Origin: Sulfitobacter sp.
GTDB taxonomy: Bacteria > Pseudomonadota > Alphaproteobacteria > Rhodobacterales > Rhodobacteraceae
DNA: 57,165 bases
Assembly: GCA_024636445.1 (NCBI GenBank)
Contig: JAGXHE010000011.1
Coordinates: 1 to 57,165, forward strand
Direction of reading: 5' to 3'
Shown here: in pieces, positions 1 through 8,944 of the stretch
How the letters are laid out: each line of letters starts with the position of its first letter
Numbering within the stretch: position 1 is the stretch's first letter
Translations under genes and position numbers: made by a program
The notes under the pieces: generated by a model
Database searches by the model: none
Seen by the model: only the letters and a program-made list of their open reading frames with translations
Told to the model about the DNA's origin: nothing

Positions 1-198
1 GTAGCCCTGCAGTGCCGCTTCGGCGATCAGATCATCGCGGCCCTCAAAATGCCGGTAGACGGCTGCCGGTGTCACCCCCGCCTGTTTGGCGGCTTCCGAC
101 AAGGTAAAGCCGGTCGGGCCCTTGGCCTCAATCAGCTCAAGCGCTGCATCGACCAGCGCCTGACGCAGGTTGCCGTGATGATAGCCGCGCTTAGACAT
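1..198 (-). CDS. TetR/AcrR family transcriptional regulator, N-terminal part
   Basis: Only the first 66 codons are inside the window; the gene runs off the left edge. The visible residues form a typical TetR DNA-binding domain, with a helix-turn-helix at about residues 27-50 ([11 protein letters not shown], then [11 protein letters not shown]). Proteins of this family are dimeric repressors whose C-terminal half binds a small ligand; that half is not visible, so the ligand cannot be guessed. The ATG overlaps the stop codon of the upstream polyphosphate kinase gene by 8 bases, so the two are probably co-transcribed and translationally coupled. The family call is certain; the regulatory target is unknown. 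Confidence 0.9.
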   Translation of the reverse strand, partial: MSKRGYHHGNLRQALVDAALELIEAKGPTGFTLSEAAKQAGVTPAAVYRHFEGRDDLIAEAALQGY

Positions 199-1060
199 CC
201 CAGATGTCCGGGCCGCCACAGATGGATATATCAATCTCGCCAATGGCTTGGCTATCTTTGTTCGCGTAGTCCAGCCCGTGCAGGACGCAGCGGATTGCCG
301 CCAGCCGTGCGCGGCGCTTGTCGTCCGAGCGCACGATGGTCCAGGGCGTGCTGTCAGAATGTGTCCGGTCCAGCGTTTCGCGGATCGCCTGACTGTAGTC
401 ATCCCATTTCGACATGCCCTCGATGTCTATCCAGCTGAGTTTCCACTGTTTCAAAGGATCGGACTCGCGGGCCATCATCCGGCGCAGTTGTTCGGCGCGG
501 CCCACGTTCATCCAGAATTTGAACAGATGAATGCCGTCTTCCACCAGCATCTCTTCATAGGGTTGCACCTGTTGAAAGAAATGCGCGCGCTGCGCGTCTG
601 TGCAAAACCCGAAAACCTTTTCGACAACGCCGCGGTTGTACCAACTGCGGTCATAGAACGCGAGGTTTCCAGCACTGGGCAAGCGATTGATATAGCGCTG
701 GAAATACCACTCTCCGGCCTCGGTTTCGGTCGGTTTCGGCAGGGCAACCACATGGGCGCTGCGGGGGTTCAGGTTTTCGCGAAACCGCTTGATCGTGCCG
801 CCCTTGCCGGCGGCATCGCGGCCTTCGAACACACAGACCACGCGCGCGCCGGTGTCCTGCACCCATGCCTGCATCTTGACCAGCTCGATCTGCAACTGCT
901 CCATCTGATCGTCATAGTCCTTGCGCGACATGCATTCGGCATGCGGATAGGTTTCGGACAGGATGTCATCCTTGTCCGCGCGCGAAATGGCGTTGCGGAT
1001 GTCTTCGGGTGCGCCTTGGGTGGCGTAGGTGCTGATCGCCCCGTCAAATGGTTTGGTCAC
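191..1060 (-). CDS. ppk2: PPK2 family polyphosphate kinase
   Basis: A 289-residue single-domain PPK2 enzyme. The family transfers phosphate between polyphosphate and nucleotides, usually making GTP or ATP from the diphosphate in the cytosol. Residues 80-88 (GRDAAGKGG) are the Walker A loop and 135-143 (FYDRSWYNR) the Walker B/lid region. Length and motifs fit the class I, nucleoside-diphosphate-phosphorylating group. The start is a GTG with AAGGGAA about 11 bases upstream; the next in-frame Met is residue 44, too late for a complete domain. It overlaps the TetR gene downstream. Substrate preference cannot be settled from sequence. Confidence 0.93.
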   Translation of the reverse strand: MTKPFDGAISTYATQGAPEDIRNAISRADKDDILSETYPHAECMSRKDYDDQMEQLQIELVKMQAWVQDTGARVVCVFEGRDAAGKGGTIKRFRENLNPRSAHVVALPKPTETEAGEWYFQRYINRLPSAGNLAFYDRSWYNRGVVEKVFGFCTDAQRAHFFQQVQPYEEMLVEDGIHLFKFWMNVGRAEQLRRMMARESDPLKQWKLSWIDIEGMSKWDDYSQAIRETLDRTHSDSTPWTIVRSDDKRRARLAAIRCVLHGLDYANKDSQAIGEIDISICGGPDIWDV

Positions 1061-1116
1061 GGCGCAGGTTCCCTTTATGTGACTGCTCTTAACATCAATA
1101 TGGTGTGTGCGGGCGG

Positions 1117-2133
1117 TTAACGCAAACCCGCGCGTGTCGCGGCACGGTCAATCGCATCGACGACCGCCTGCGGGTCCACGTGGTGCGGCATGTGGCCGAC
1201 ACCGGGCATCACCGTCAGATTGGCACTTGGGACCTGTTGTGACAGCGGGATCGCGTGGATCTCAAGCGGGACGGTATCGTCGGCATCGCCGTGGATGATC
1301 TCGAACGGCATGGTCAGCTCTGAAAGCTGCGGTTTGATCGCGACCATATGAGGACGCAGCGTGTTCACCTGCCGCACATTGGCCCGCAAGGTGACGCGGC
1401 GCATCGACAGGCCCGCACCGATGTGGTCGGCATAATCCTGCGGTGCGGATTGCGGCGCAAAGATGCTGTCGATGCTGTCTTTGACGTAAGAACGCGGGGT
1501 AAGGGCGGTGATCAGCGGCACGGCCAATGCGCCGCCAGAGGTCGAGCCCAGAACGGTATAGAAGGGGCCCAGATCGCCGGGCCACGGTTGGGCCACGCCC
1601 GCAACCATCACCACGGCGGCGGTGTCATTGGGCCGCGCCAGCGCCCAGGCCATAGCCACCGAACCGCCAAAGCTGTGGCCCAGAACGACCGGATTGCTGA
1701 CCCCCAACTGGTCGGCGGCGCCTTGCAACAGCGTCGCTTGAACCTGAGGCGAGGTGCCCTCGCTGGCCCAGGCCCCATTTGACGCGTCGTAGGGCAATTC
1801 GGTCCAGCCCAGTCCGGGCCGGTCGAACAGGATCACGCGGTAGCGGTCGGTCAGACGGCTCGCGAACCCCAAGGTAAAGTCGCGCAGGTTGCCGCCTGCG
1901 CCGTGGATCAGCACAAGATCGGGGCCCTGTCCCATCACCACTGCGTGCACTTTGGTCCCGTTCACCACTAATATCTGCCCGATGGGCGGATGCGTACGTT
2001 CGGCGCGTGCCTCGCGCATGTAGGCCGCAATCTGCACGGTGGCCACGCAGGCCAAACCGAGAACAGCGATCCAGATCAACGCTCTACGTCCCAATTTTGG
2101 CCAGATCGAAAGGCGTGGATTGGTAGATTTCAT
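1117..2133 (-). CDS. Membrane-anchored alpha/beta hydrolase
   Basis: A 338-residue alpha/beta hydrolase. A hydrophobic segment at about residues 17-37 is a signal anchor, so the catalytic domain is probably periplasmic. The oxyanion HGAGG is at residues 77-81, the nucleophile elbow GHSFGG puts Ser154 at the active site, and the late acid (HGDADDTVP) and His (GVGHMPH) complete the triad. The substrate is unknown; esterase, lipase and haloperoxidase-like enzymes share this fold. I chose the Met at 2133, which overlaps the 3' end of metA by 50 bases. An upstream in-frame start at 2202 would add 23 residues of poor quality inside metA. Confidence 0.85.
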   Translation of the reverse strand: MKSTNPRLSIWPKLGRRALIWIAVLGLACVATVQIAAYMREARAERTHPPIGQILVVNGTKVHAVVMGQGPDLVLIHGAGGNLRDFTLGFASRLTDRYRVILFDRPGLGWTELPYDASNGAWASEGTSPQVQATLLQGAADQLGVSNPVVLGHSFGGSVAMAWALARPNDTAAVVMVAGVAQPWPGDLGPFYTVLGSTSGGALAVPLITALTPRSYVKDSIDSIFAPQSAPQDYADHIGAGLSMRRVTLRANVRQVNTLRPHMVAIKPQLSELTMPFEIIHGDADDTVPLEIHAIPLSQQVPSANLTVMPGVGHMPHHVDPQAVVDAIDRAATRAGLR

Positions 2134-3001
2134 TGATCCAGTTCCCGTACAAAAGATGCGCATGGCTGCGCCAGCGGTTCTGCGGCGGCTGGCTGGGGTC
2201 ATCGTTGGGGTAATAATTCATCGGCACGTTGATCTCGGTGCCCGAGGCCACGTCGCGGTCGTATTCCTGTTTCAGCGTGTCGCTGTCGTACTCGAAATGG
2301 TTGAAGATATAGAGCGCGCGGTGGTCCACATCCTCGACCAGACAGGGGCCGACCTCGTCACTGCCCAGCAGGGTGCGCAGGCCTGACGCCGCGTCGACTT
2401 CGGCCTGGCGCATTTCGGTCCAGCGGCTGACCGGGATCACGCAATCATCCGAAAACCCGCGCAAGTAAGGCGAGGCATGGGCCAGATTGCGGTGCCGGAA
2501 GCAGCCGAAGGCCTTCTTTTCCAGAATATGCTTCTGCACGCCGTGGAAATGGTTGATCATCGCCATCCCGCCCCAGCACACGCCAAAGGTCGAATGCACG
2601 TTGGTCTGGGTCCAGTCCATCACCTGTTGCAGCTCGTCCCAATAGCCGACCTCGTCAAAGTCGAGATGTTCGATCGGCGCGCCGGTGATGATCAGCCCGT
2701 CGAATTTCTCATCGGTGACATCCGAGAAGGGGCGGTAAAAGCTCTCCATATGTTCGGCAGCGGTGTTGCGGGTGTTGTGCTCGGACATGCGGATCAGGCT
2801 GAATTCGATCTGCAGCGGCGTGGCACCGATCAGGCGGGCGAACTGGGTTTCGGTCTGGATCTTCTTTGGCATCAGATTCAACAGCGCGATGCGCAGCGGG
2901 CGGATGTCCTGGCTTGCGGCCAGTTCCTCGTCGACGACCATCACACCCTCGCGCGTCAGCACGTCGTAGGCGGGCAGGGTGGATGGTATCTTGATGGGCA
3001 T
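2084..3001 (-). CDS. metA: Homoserine O-acyltransferase, MetA family (probably acetyl-CoA dependent)
   Basis: A 305-residue MetA-family enzyme that acylates homoserine in the first committed step of methionine synthesis. The nucleophile is Cys142 in FGVCWGG, and the HFEYD segment carries the partner His and Glu. Residue 111 is Glu (GAPIEHL). In this family Glu111 goes with acetyl-CoA use, whereas E. coli, with Gly111, uses succinyl-CoA. The product is therefore likely O-acetylhomoserine despite the usual succinyltransferase name. It lies 30 bases downstream of an ATPase gene and overlaps the hydrolase gene. No SAM riboswitch fits in that 30-base gap. Confidence 0.95.
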   Translation of the reverse strand: MPIKIPSTLPAYDVLTREGVMVVDEELAASQDIRPLRIALLNLMPKKIQTETQFARLIGATPLQIEFSLIRMSEHNTRNTAAEHMESFYRPFSDVTDEKFDGLIITGAPIEHLDFDEVGYWDELQQVMDWTQTNVHSTFGVCWGGMAMINHFHGVQKHILEKKAFGCFRHRNLAHASPYLRGFSDDCVIPVSRWTEMRQAEVDAASGLRTLLGSDEVGPCLVEDVDHRALYIFNHFEYDSDTLKQEYDRDVASGTEINVPMNYYPNDDPSQPPQNRWRSHAHLLYGNWINEIYQSTPFDLAKIGT

Positions 3002-3031
3002 TGCTGTGGTCCGGACTTGTTCAGGAGAAGA

Positions 3032-3904
3032 TCAGATAGGCTTATGCGTGCGCCGCTCAAGGGCACCCGCGATCAGGTCGGTGAAATCGGCGGGGGTGTT
3101 CATGGCAGCCACCTCGTCGGCGGTGACGGTGACACCCCAGCGCGACATGGCCTGATAGCGTGGCTGGCGGTGGGCCAGCGCGCGGGCATAGGTCCAGCGA
3201 ATAAAGGTGTCGGGGTTTACTTTTGCCTCGGAAAGCCCTGTTTCTGCAAGGTATTCCTGCCAGCACTGCACCAGGAACGCGGGCAGGTAGGCCATCGGCT
3301 TGGGCGCCTTGTCGAAGCGACGGACAAGCTCTGCGGTGTGCGCGTCGCTGCCCTTGATCCATACCGGCAGGCAGCTGGCAGACAGTTCGGTCATCAGCGG
3401 ATCGTGATCGTCTGTCGCATCCACCCACTCGCAGATCGACCCGCCGGTGTCGCAGATGAAGTGCGGGTAGCCATAAAGCGTGCGACCACGGTCCGCAAAA
3501 TAGGCGGTGTCGCGCAGGGCGTTGATCTCGGCCTTGCGGAACTGTTCCTGACGGCGGGTGTATTCGGCGATGGGCAGGCCACCCAGTGCCGGATCGCCCG
3601 GTTTGCCCAAGTAGGTGGCGACTGGCGACAGGTTGTCGAAGGTGATGTTGGAGCCGATGTAGATGCTGTCGGTCATCAGAAGGTCACGCAGGAACGGAAC
3701 CTTCATCGCCTCGGCCTTGGCGTTGTCTGCGATGAATTCGCCCATGTAGCGCGTGCCGATGCGGTAATCGATGGAATAGTGGAACCAGTGGCCCGAGGCG
3801 CGCAGCAGCGTCGACATATGGGTTTTGCCAAGGCCTGACATGCCGTAGACCAGCACTCGTTTTTCGCGGGCATCACGCCAGCTTGCGGCATCTGGATAAA
3901 GCAT
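3032..3904 (-). CDS. P-loop ATPase of unknown function
   Basis: A 290-residue soluble protein with an N-terminal Walker A loop (GMSGLGKT, residues 21-28). A basic/aromatic segment follows (HYSIDYRIGTRYMG), and FICDTGGSICEW further on could contain the Walker B strand. The rest matches no domain I can name; early-P-loop architecture resembles small nucleotide kinases. It is the first gene of a likely three-gene unit with metA and the alpha/beta hydrolase. I recognise it only as a conserved ATPase from roseobacters, and its link to methionine metabolism rests on position alone. Confidence 0.75.
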   Translation of the reverse strand: MLYPDAASWRDAREKRVLVYGMSGLGKTHMSTLLRASGHWFHYSIDYRIGTRYMGEFIADNAKAEAMKVPFLRDLLMTDSIYIGSNITFDNLSPVATYLGKPGDPALGGLPIAEYTRRQEQFRKAEINALRDTAYFADRGRTLYGYPHFICDTGGSICEWVDATDDHDPLMTELSASCLPVWIKGSDAHTAELVRRFDKAPKPMAYLPAFLVQCWQEYLAETGLSEAKVNPDTFIRWTYARALAHRQPRYQAMSRWGVTVTADEVAAMNTPADFTDLIAGALERRTHKPI

Positions 3905-3987
3905 CGGTCAGTGTCCGTTATCTGTTTGACCACGTTCCTATCCGAGCGTCGCGAAAGACGCCAGTTCAGGCGCTGCGTCAGATGGAA

Positions 3988-4016
3988 AAACCCGCAGCCT
4001 TGTGGGCTGCGGGTTT
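3988..4016 (-). terminator. Rho-independent terminator of the FadL-type porin gene
   Basis: A perfect inverted repeat CCCGCAGCC / GGCTGCGGG (3991-3999 and 4005-4013) is flanked by AAA on the left and TTT on the right. On the minus strand the stem is followed by a T run (GGGTTTTTCC), 28 bases after the porin stop codon. It separates the porin from the ATPase-metA unit. Confidence 0.85.
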
Positions 4017-4043
4017 GGGGTGTTGCTTTGGTGGGCGACAGGA

Positions 4044-5144
4044 TCAGAAGCTGTAGCCGACCTTCACGCCAAGTGCGACGGCGTGGTTGTCTTCAAAGTT
4101 TGCAGCGGGTGCGAAACCCGGTATCTGGGTCTGCGCATCACCGATGTTGATATAGCGGATACCGGTGGTGATCTTCATGTTGTCCTGGGTATAGACCGCC
4201 GCCAATGCCAGGCTTTTGTTGCCGTCGGTCGGACCGAGGTTGCTGGCAAAGCCACCGTTGGATTTTTCATAACCGACCGAGGCCGACACCGACCAGTTGT
4301 CGTTCAACCGGCGACCGACACCCAGCGAGTATGTGAACACATCGTCGTCGTAGCTGACGAGGGAAGAGCCGCCTGTCGCACCGGCATAGCCCACCGGAGT
4401 GATGTCGAACTCGGACCATTCAGCCCATCGGATGCCGCCGAACAGCAACGTGTCCTGGGCGATGCCGGTCTGGAAATCCAGATTGACCGATTGCGGTGTT
4501 TCGATCTGGGTCGTTGACGTTGCCGCCGGACCAAGGCCAAAGGTTTCCGCGGTGTCGACATCGAAATCAATGCTGGAGTTGTAGGTAAGTGCAACGCGCA
4601 GTGCGATCTCGGGCCGCTCATATGCCACGCCGGCCACATAGCCTACGCCGATGTCACGGTCGCCAGTCACGGCATAGCCGCCGACGAAGGGCACTGCCGC
4701 GGTCGCCTCGATGCTTTGTACGCGCAGGCCACCATGGACGCTGAAGTTGTTCGCGAACTTGTAGCGCAACAGGCCGGTGATCGCGTGGGATTCGAAATCG
4801 GCGCTGGCGCCTTGGGCGTAATAGCCTGTGCCCGTGGGATAATCCACATCTGCGCCAAAGGGTTGGTCGTAGATGATGGCATAGGACAACTGGCTGTTGA
4901 TGTCCGCCTTGTAGGCGGCACCCAGTTGCAAGAAGTTGGACGTCATGTCGCCGGAGTTGAAACCGCCCAAACCTGCCACCGCGGTGCCCGACGTGTCGGG
5001 CGAAACGGCGCCAAGGCTGAATTCGGCGTAACGGCCGGATTCGAAAAGCGCGAGAATGGATTGGCCCGAACGGTCGATGCCGCCCGCCTGCGCTGTGCAA
5101 GCCGAGCCCAGAAGCGCCGCAATGGCGATGTGTTTAACTGTCAT
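4044..5144 (-). CDS. OmpP1/FadL/TodX family outer-membrane transporter
   Basis: A 366-residue outer-membrane beta-barrel. The first 20 residues are a signal peptide ending in AQA before GGID. The rest alternates amphipathic strands typical of FadL-like channels and ends in Phe (KVGYSF), the C-terminal signature for outer-membrane insertion. The family takes up long-chain fatty acids or other hydrophobic compounds, but the substrate here is unknown. A strong ribosome-binding site (GGGGAGGAG) precedes the ATG, and a clear terminator follows, so it is probably monocistronic. It is shorter than E. coli FadL (about 420 residues), as is common in this lineage. Confidence 0.88.
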   Translation of the reverse strand: MTVKHIAIAALLGSACTAQAGGIDRSGQSILALFESGRYAEFSLGAVSPDTSGTAVAGLGGFNSGDMTSNFLQLGAAYKADINSQLSYAIIYDQPFGADVDYPTGTGYYAQGASADFESHAITGLLRYKFANNFSVHGGLRVQSIEATAAVPFVGGYAVTGDRDIGVGYVAGVAYERPEIALRVALTYNSSIDFDVDTAETFGLGPAATSTTQIETPQSVNLDFQTGIAQDTLLFGGIRWAEWSEFDITPVGYAGATGGSSLVSYDDDVFTYSLGVGRRLNDNWSVSASVGYEKSNGGFASNLGPTDGNKSLALAAVYTQDNMKITTGIRYINIGDAQTQIPGFAPAANFEDNHAVALGVKVGYSF

Positions 5145-5256
5145 ATCACTCCTCCCCAGAAGCTGCTCCGCAGGGTGAGTACAGGCGAAGCTACGTTACC
5201 AGAGCGTGTAAAACCACGTCACGTCAATCACTGACGCAAAGGAAGCGGGGTTGCGC

Positions 5257-6201
5257 TTACGTTTGGTCACTCTGCGCAGGCGAGCGCGCCCGCAAACGCG
5301 CCCAGATGCGCCCGTCCAGTACCACCAGCCCCAGCGCCAGTAATCCAAAACCCGCATAGGCGTGCGGCCCAAGCGTTTCGCCGCGCACCCAAGCGCCAAG
5401 GGTGATGGCCACGGGCGGGATCAGCAGGGTGACGATCATCAGATTGCCGCTGCCCGCCATTTGCAGCACGCGGTAATAGAGCAGATAGGCACCGGCGGTG
5501 GCGATGATCGCGTAATAGGCGATGGCCAGCAGCGTGTCTGGGGCCAGAGCAAGGGTGATCGGCCCCTCAATCGCCCAGGCCAGCGGCAGGGTTATCAGGC
5601 TGGACCCCGTCAGCATGCCCGCAGCCGCCAACACAGGGTGCAAGCCACCCAGATGCTTGCGTGCCCAGACACCGGCCAGCGCATAGCTGGCGGCACCGGC
5701 AAGCACGGCCAGTTGCGCAAGGCTTTGCAGATCGAAGCTGTGCAGGTTCTCCAGCCCGATGGCCGTGACCACTCCGGCAAAGCCCAATGCGACACCGAAT
5801 GCGCGGCGCGGCGTCATACGCTCGTCTGCAAAAAACAGCGAGGCGGCCAGAACGCCGAAGATGGCTGTGGCGGCGTTGAAGATCGACGTAAGGCCGCTGG
5901 CGATGTGCAACTGCCCCCACGCCATCAGGCCGAAGGGGATCACGTTGTTCAAAAGGCCCATCACCAGAAACGCGCCCCAGATGCGCGGATCGCGGGGCAT
6001 TGGGATGCGGCGCAGCGCGACCATACCCCAAAGCACCAGCATCGCCCAGCCGGTGCGATGGGCGACAGCCGTCAGCGGCCCGATTTCATCCAGTGCGATG
6101 CGGATCGACAGGAACGAGCCGCCCCAGATGGCCCCCAGCAGCAGCATTTCGGCCCATGCACGGCCGGATATGGATTTTTGATCTGTCATGGCCATGGCCA
6201 T
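5257..6201 (-). CDS. DMT family transporter (EamA domains)
   Basis: A 314-residue integral membrane protein with about ten transmembrane helices arranged as two EamA repeats, as in small-metabolite exporters of the drug/metabolite transporter superfamily. The first helix carries the typical LLGAIWGGSFL. Substrate cannot be predicted. The start is uncertain: three ATGs at 6201, 6195 and 6189 lie in a row (MAMAM) without a decisive ribosome-binding site. It is 46 bases downstream of a second DMT gene on the same strand, so the two may be co-transcribed. They are not close copies of each other. Confidence 0.9.
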   Translation of the reverse strand: MAMAMTDQKSISGRAWAEMLLLGAIWGGSFLSIRIALDEIGPLTAVAHRTGWAMLVLWGMVALRRIPMPRDPRIWGAFLVMGLLNNVIPFGLMAWGQLHIASGLTSIFNAATAIFGVLAASLFFADERMTPRRAFGVALGFAGVVTAIGLENLHSFDLQSLAQLAVLAGAASYALAGVWARKHLGGLHPVLAAAGMLTGSSLITLPLAWAIEGPITLALAPDTLLAIAYYAIIATAGAYLLYYRVLQMAGSGNLMIVTLLIPPVAITLGAWVRGETLGPHAYAGFGLLALGLVVLDGRIWARLRARSPAQSDQT

Positions 6202-6247
6202 GGTCTTAGCGATGCGATAGCGCCCCGACGATCCGAAAATTGCGCAT

Positions 6248-7108
6248 TCAGCGGCGGCGGGTTTCGAACCAGATGTTCATGTAGTTGCCCGCAAAGATCA
6301 CCGCAGCACCGACGAAGACCCAAACATCGACCACTTCTGAATACATCAGCATCCCCACAACCGCGATGGTGGGCAGGCGGATAAAGTCGATGGGCACCAC
6401 CACGGTGGCAGGCGCGATCTTCAGCGCATTGGTCAGGCAGAAGTGCGCCAGCAGGCCCGCCAGCCCGATCAGCACCAGCCACGGCAAGGTGGCGGCAGTG
6501 GGTAGCATCACGTCGCCGTCGTATCCGGCCATGGCGACCCCCATGACCACCTGCATCGCGGTCAGCCAGAACAGGATGCAGGTGATCGACTGGGTGCGGG
6601 TGAGCCGCTTGGTAAACATGATGGTCAGCGCAAAGAAGATCGCGGCACTGGCCGCCGTCACCACGCCTGCATTGATCGCACCCACATCAGGACGCGCCAC
6701 GATCAGGATGCCGGCAAACCCCATAAGGGCCGCCAGCGCGCGCACCAGCGTCAGCCGTTCGCCAAGGATCAGCGGCGACAGCACGATCACCCAGATGGGC
6801 GAGGTAAACTCGAGCGCGAAGACCTGTGCCAGCGGGATCACGGTGACGGCATAGAACCACAGGTTCTGGCCGGTGAAATGCGCCACGTTGCGGATCAGGT
6901 GGGTGCCCATCTGCTGGGTGTTGACCTGCCGCCATGTGCCGGTCAGCCCGGCCACAAGGCAAACGATGACGATCCCCACAAGGCTGCGGTACATCATGAT
7001 CTCGAAGGTATCGAGCTCGAAGGCCACTTCGCGCCCCGCCACGGCCATTGCGGAGAACGACGCGATAGAGCCCGTCATCCAGAGGGCGGCCTTGAGGATG
7101 GGGTTCAT
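6248..7108 (-). CDS. DMT family transporter (EamA domains)
   Basis: A 286-residue inner-membrane protein with two EamA repeats and about ten predicted helices, ending in a short basic tail (ETRRR). It belongs to the same superfamily as the gene downstream but differs clearly in sequence. Segments such as ALEFTSPIWVIVLSP (end of the first repeat) are typical of EamA exporters. The ATG at 7108 is preceded by AAGGC about 11 bases upstream. It lies between guaA and the second DMT gene; a hairpin separates it from guaA. Substrate unknown. Confidence 0.9.
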   Translation of the reverse strand: MNPILKAALWMTGSIASFSAMAVAGREVAFELDTFEIMMYRSLVGIVIVCLVAGLTGTWRQVNTQQMGTHLIRNVAHFTGQNLWFYAVTVIPLAQVFALEFTSPIWVIVLSPLILGERLTLVRALAALMGFAGILIVARPDVGAINAGVVTAASAAIFFALTIMFTKRLTRTQSITCILFWLTAMQVVMGVAMAGYDGDVMLPTAATLPWLVLIGLAGLLAHFCLTNALKIAPATVVVPIDFIRLPTIAVVGMLMYSEVVDVWVFVGAAVIFAGNYMNIWFETRRR

Positions 7109-7137
7109 GGGGTCAGGGCCTTGCCTTGGATGTGATG

Positions 7138-7161
7138 GACAGCCCCCGGTGCAGGGCTGTC
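7138..7161 (-). terminator. Possible terminator downstream of guaA
   Basis: An 8-bp perfect stem, GACAGCCC / GGGCTGTC, lies 11 bases beyond the guaA stop codon on the minus strand. No T run follows, so it may be a weak or Rho-assisted terminator or a 3'-end stabiliser. Confidence 0.4.
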
Positions 7162-7171
7162 GGAGCGGCGT

Positions 7172-8734
7172 TTATTCCCACTCGATGGTGCCCGGAGGTT
7201 TCGAGGTGATGTCATAGGTCACCCGATTGATCCCCGGCACTTCGTTGATGATCCGCGTGGCGGTCTCGCCCAGAAACTCGTGGGTGAAGGGGTAATAGTC
7301 GGCGGTCATGCCGTCCACGGATGTCACCGCGCGCAGGGCGCAGGCGAAATCATAGGTGCGCCCGTCGCCCATGACGCCCACGGTGCGCACGGGAAGGATG
7401 GCGACGAAAGCCTGCCAGATCTCGTCGTAAAGCCCGTGCTTGCGGATCTGGTCGATATAGACCGCATCGGCCTCGCGCAGGATGTCCAGCTTGGCGCGGG
7501 TGATCTCGCCGGGGCAGCGGATCGCCAGACCCGGACCGGGAAAGGGGTGCCGACCGATAAAGCTGTCGGGCAGGCCCAGCTCGCGACCCAGCGCGCGGAC
7601 CTCGTCCTTGAAGAGCTCGCGCAGCGGCTCGACCAGTTGCATGTTCATCCGCTCGGGCAGGCCGCCGACGTTGTGGTGCGATTTGATGGTGACGGAAGGG
7701 CCACCCGAGAACGACACGCTTTCGATCACGTCGGGGTAGAGCGTGCCTTGGGCCAGAAAGTCCGCGCCGCCGATTTGCTTGGCGTATTTCTCAAACACGT
7801 CGATGAACAGACCGCCGATGATCTTGCGTTTGGTCTCGGGGTCGCTGACCCCTTCAAGCTTGCCCAGGAACAGTTCAGATTCGTCGGCGTGGATCAGCGG
7901 CAGGTTATAGTGTTCGCGGAACATGCCGACGACCTGTTCGCTTTCGGCTTTGCGCATCAGGCCGTGGTCGACGTAGACGCAGGTGAGTTGCTCGCCGATG
8001 GCCTCGTGGATCAGCACGGCGGCGACCGAGCTGTCGACACCACCAGACAGCGCGCAGATCACCTTGCCGTCGCCGACCTGATCGCGGATGCGCTGCACGG
8101 CCTCGTCGCGGTAGGCGTCCATGGTCCAGTCGCCCTTGAAACCCGCCAGTTTGACGAAGTTCTGATAGAGCGTCTTGCCGTTGGGGGTGTGGTGCACCTC
8201 GGGGTGGAACTGCACGGCGAAGAAATTGCGCGCAGGATCGGCGGTGATTGCGAAGGGTGCGTGGGGCGAAGTTCCGAACACCTCGAAACCCGGCGCGAGG
8301 GCGCTGACGTGGTCGCCGTGGCTCATCCAGACCTGTTCGCGCTCTTCCAGGAACCAGCCGTTCAGCCAATCCAGCGGCTTGGCCCCCTTGGAGACATAGG
8401 CGCGACCGAACTCGGCGGTGCCGTGCCCGCGTTCCACCTTGCCGCCCAGACAGTGCATCATCACCTGTTGGCCATAGCAGATGCCAAGGATTGGCACGCC
8501 GAGATCAAACACCGACATCGGCGGCATCGGCGCGCCCTCGGCGAAGACGGAAGACGGACCGCCCGAAAAAATCACCGCCCTGGGCGCGAATTCCGCAAGG
8601 AAGGCGTCGGTCACGGCGTTGAACGGATGGATTTCGCAATAGACGTTCAGTTCGCGCAGGCGGCGCGCGATCAGCTGCGTTACCTGGCTGCCAAAGTCGA
8701 TGATCAGGAGGCGGTCATGGGAGGTTTGTTTCAT
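7172..8734 (-). CDS. guaA: GMP synthase (glutamine-hydrolysing)
   Basis: A 520-residue full-length GuaA that converts XMP to GMP with glutamine and ATP in purine synthesis. The N-terminal class I glutamine amidotransferase domain has Cys86 in GICYGQQ and the His177/Glu179 pair in FHPEV. The ATP-pyrophosphatase domain has the SGGVDSS loop at residues 230-236. The C-terminal dimerisation domain ends with the typical KPPGTIEWE. The gene appears intact and to stand alone. Its 5' flank holds one copy of a dispersed double-hairpin repeat shared with three other intergenic regions. Confidence 0.98.
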   Translation of the reverse strand: MKQTSHDRLLIIDFGSQVTQLIARRLRELNVYCEIHPFNAVTDAFLAEFAPRAVIFSGGPSSVFAEGAPMPPMSVFDLGVPILGICYGQQVMMHCLGGKVERGHGTAEFGRAYVSKGAKPLDWLNGWFLEEREQVWMSHGDHVSALAPGFEVFGTSPHAPFAITADPARNFFAVQFHPEVHHTPNGKTLYQNFVKLAGFKGDWTMDAYRDEAVQRIRDQVGDGKVICALSGGVDSSVAAVLIHEAIGEQLTCVYVDHGLMRKAESEQVVGMFREHYNLPLIHADESELFLGKLEGVSDPETKRKIIGGLFIDVFEKYAKQIGGADFLAQGTLYPDVIESVSFSGGPSVTIKSHHNVGGLPERMNMQLVEPLRELFKDEVRALGRELGLPDSFIGRHPFPGPGLAIRCPGEITRAKLDILREADAVYIDQIRKHGLYDEIWQAFVAILPVRTVGVMGDGRTYDFACALRAVTSVDGMTADYYPFTHEFLGETATRIINEVPGINRVTYDITSKPPGTIEWE

Positions 8735-8777
8735 GCAGACCTGTTAAGGCGATGGACTGGCTGTGGCAAGCGTCTGA

Positions 8778-8820
8778 CGGGGCTCTGCCCCGAACCCCGG
8801 AGTTTATTTTGCAAGATGAA
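8778..8820 (-). repeat. Dispersed intergenic repeat, copy A
   Basis: Read on the minus strand this begins TTCATCTTGCAAAATAAACT, continues CCGGGG, and ends in the small hairpin CGGGG-CAGAG-CCCCG. It matches copies at 16735 and 50796 in the leader and resembles a variant at 32861. It sits in the divergent region between guaA and the MttB-family gene, so it is not simply a terminator of either. The same region (8735-8944) otherwise shows only the ribosome-binding site for the next gene. Confidence 0.7.
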
Positions 8821-8944
8821 GCGGGTCTGGCCCGCGATATGTCGCTTTTTGCCCTTGGCTGCCGTTCAGGGCGTGCGCTTGGGGGTGGTGCTGGGCTAAT
8901 CAGCGGGTCAAGGCAGTTACCCGCATAGACGAGGGAATGGAATC

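Noticed and set aside
3002-3031. SAM-II riboswitch before metA
   Set aside because: SAM-II elements often precede metA in this class, but only 30 bases separate metA from the ATPase gene, too short for one.
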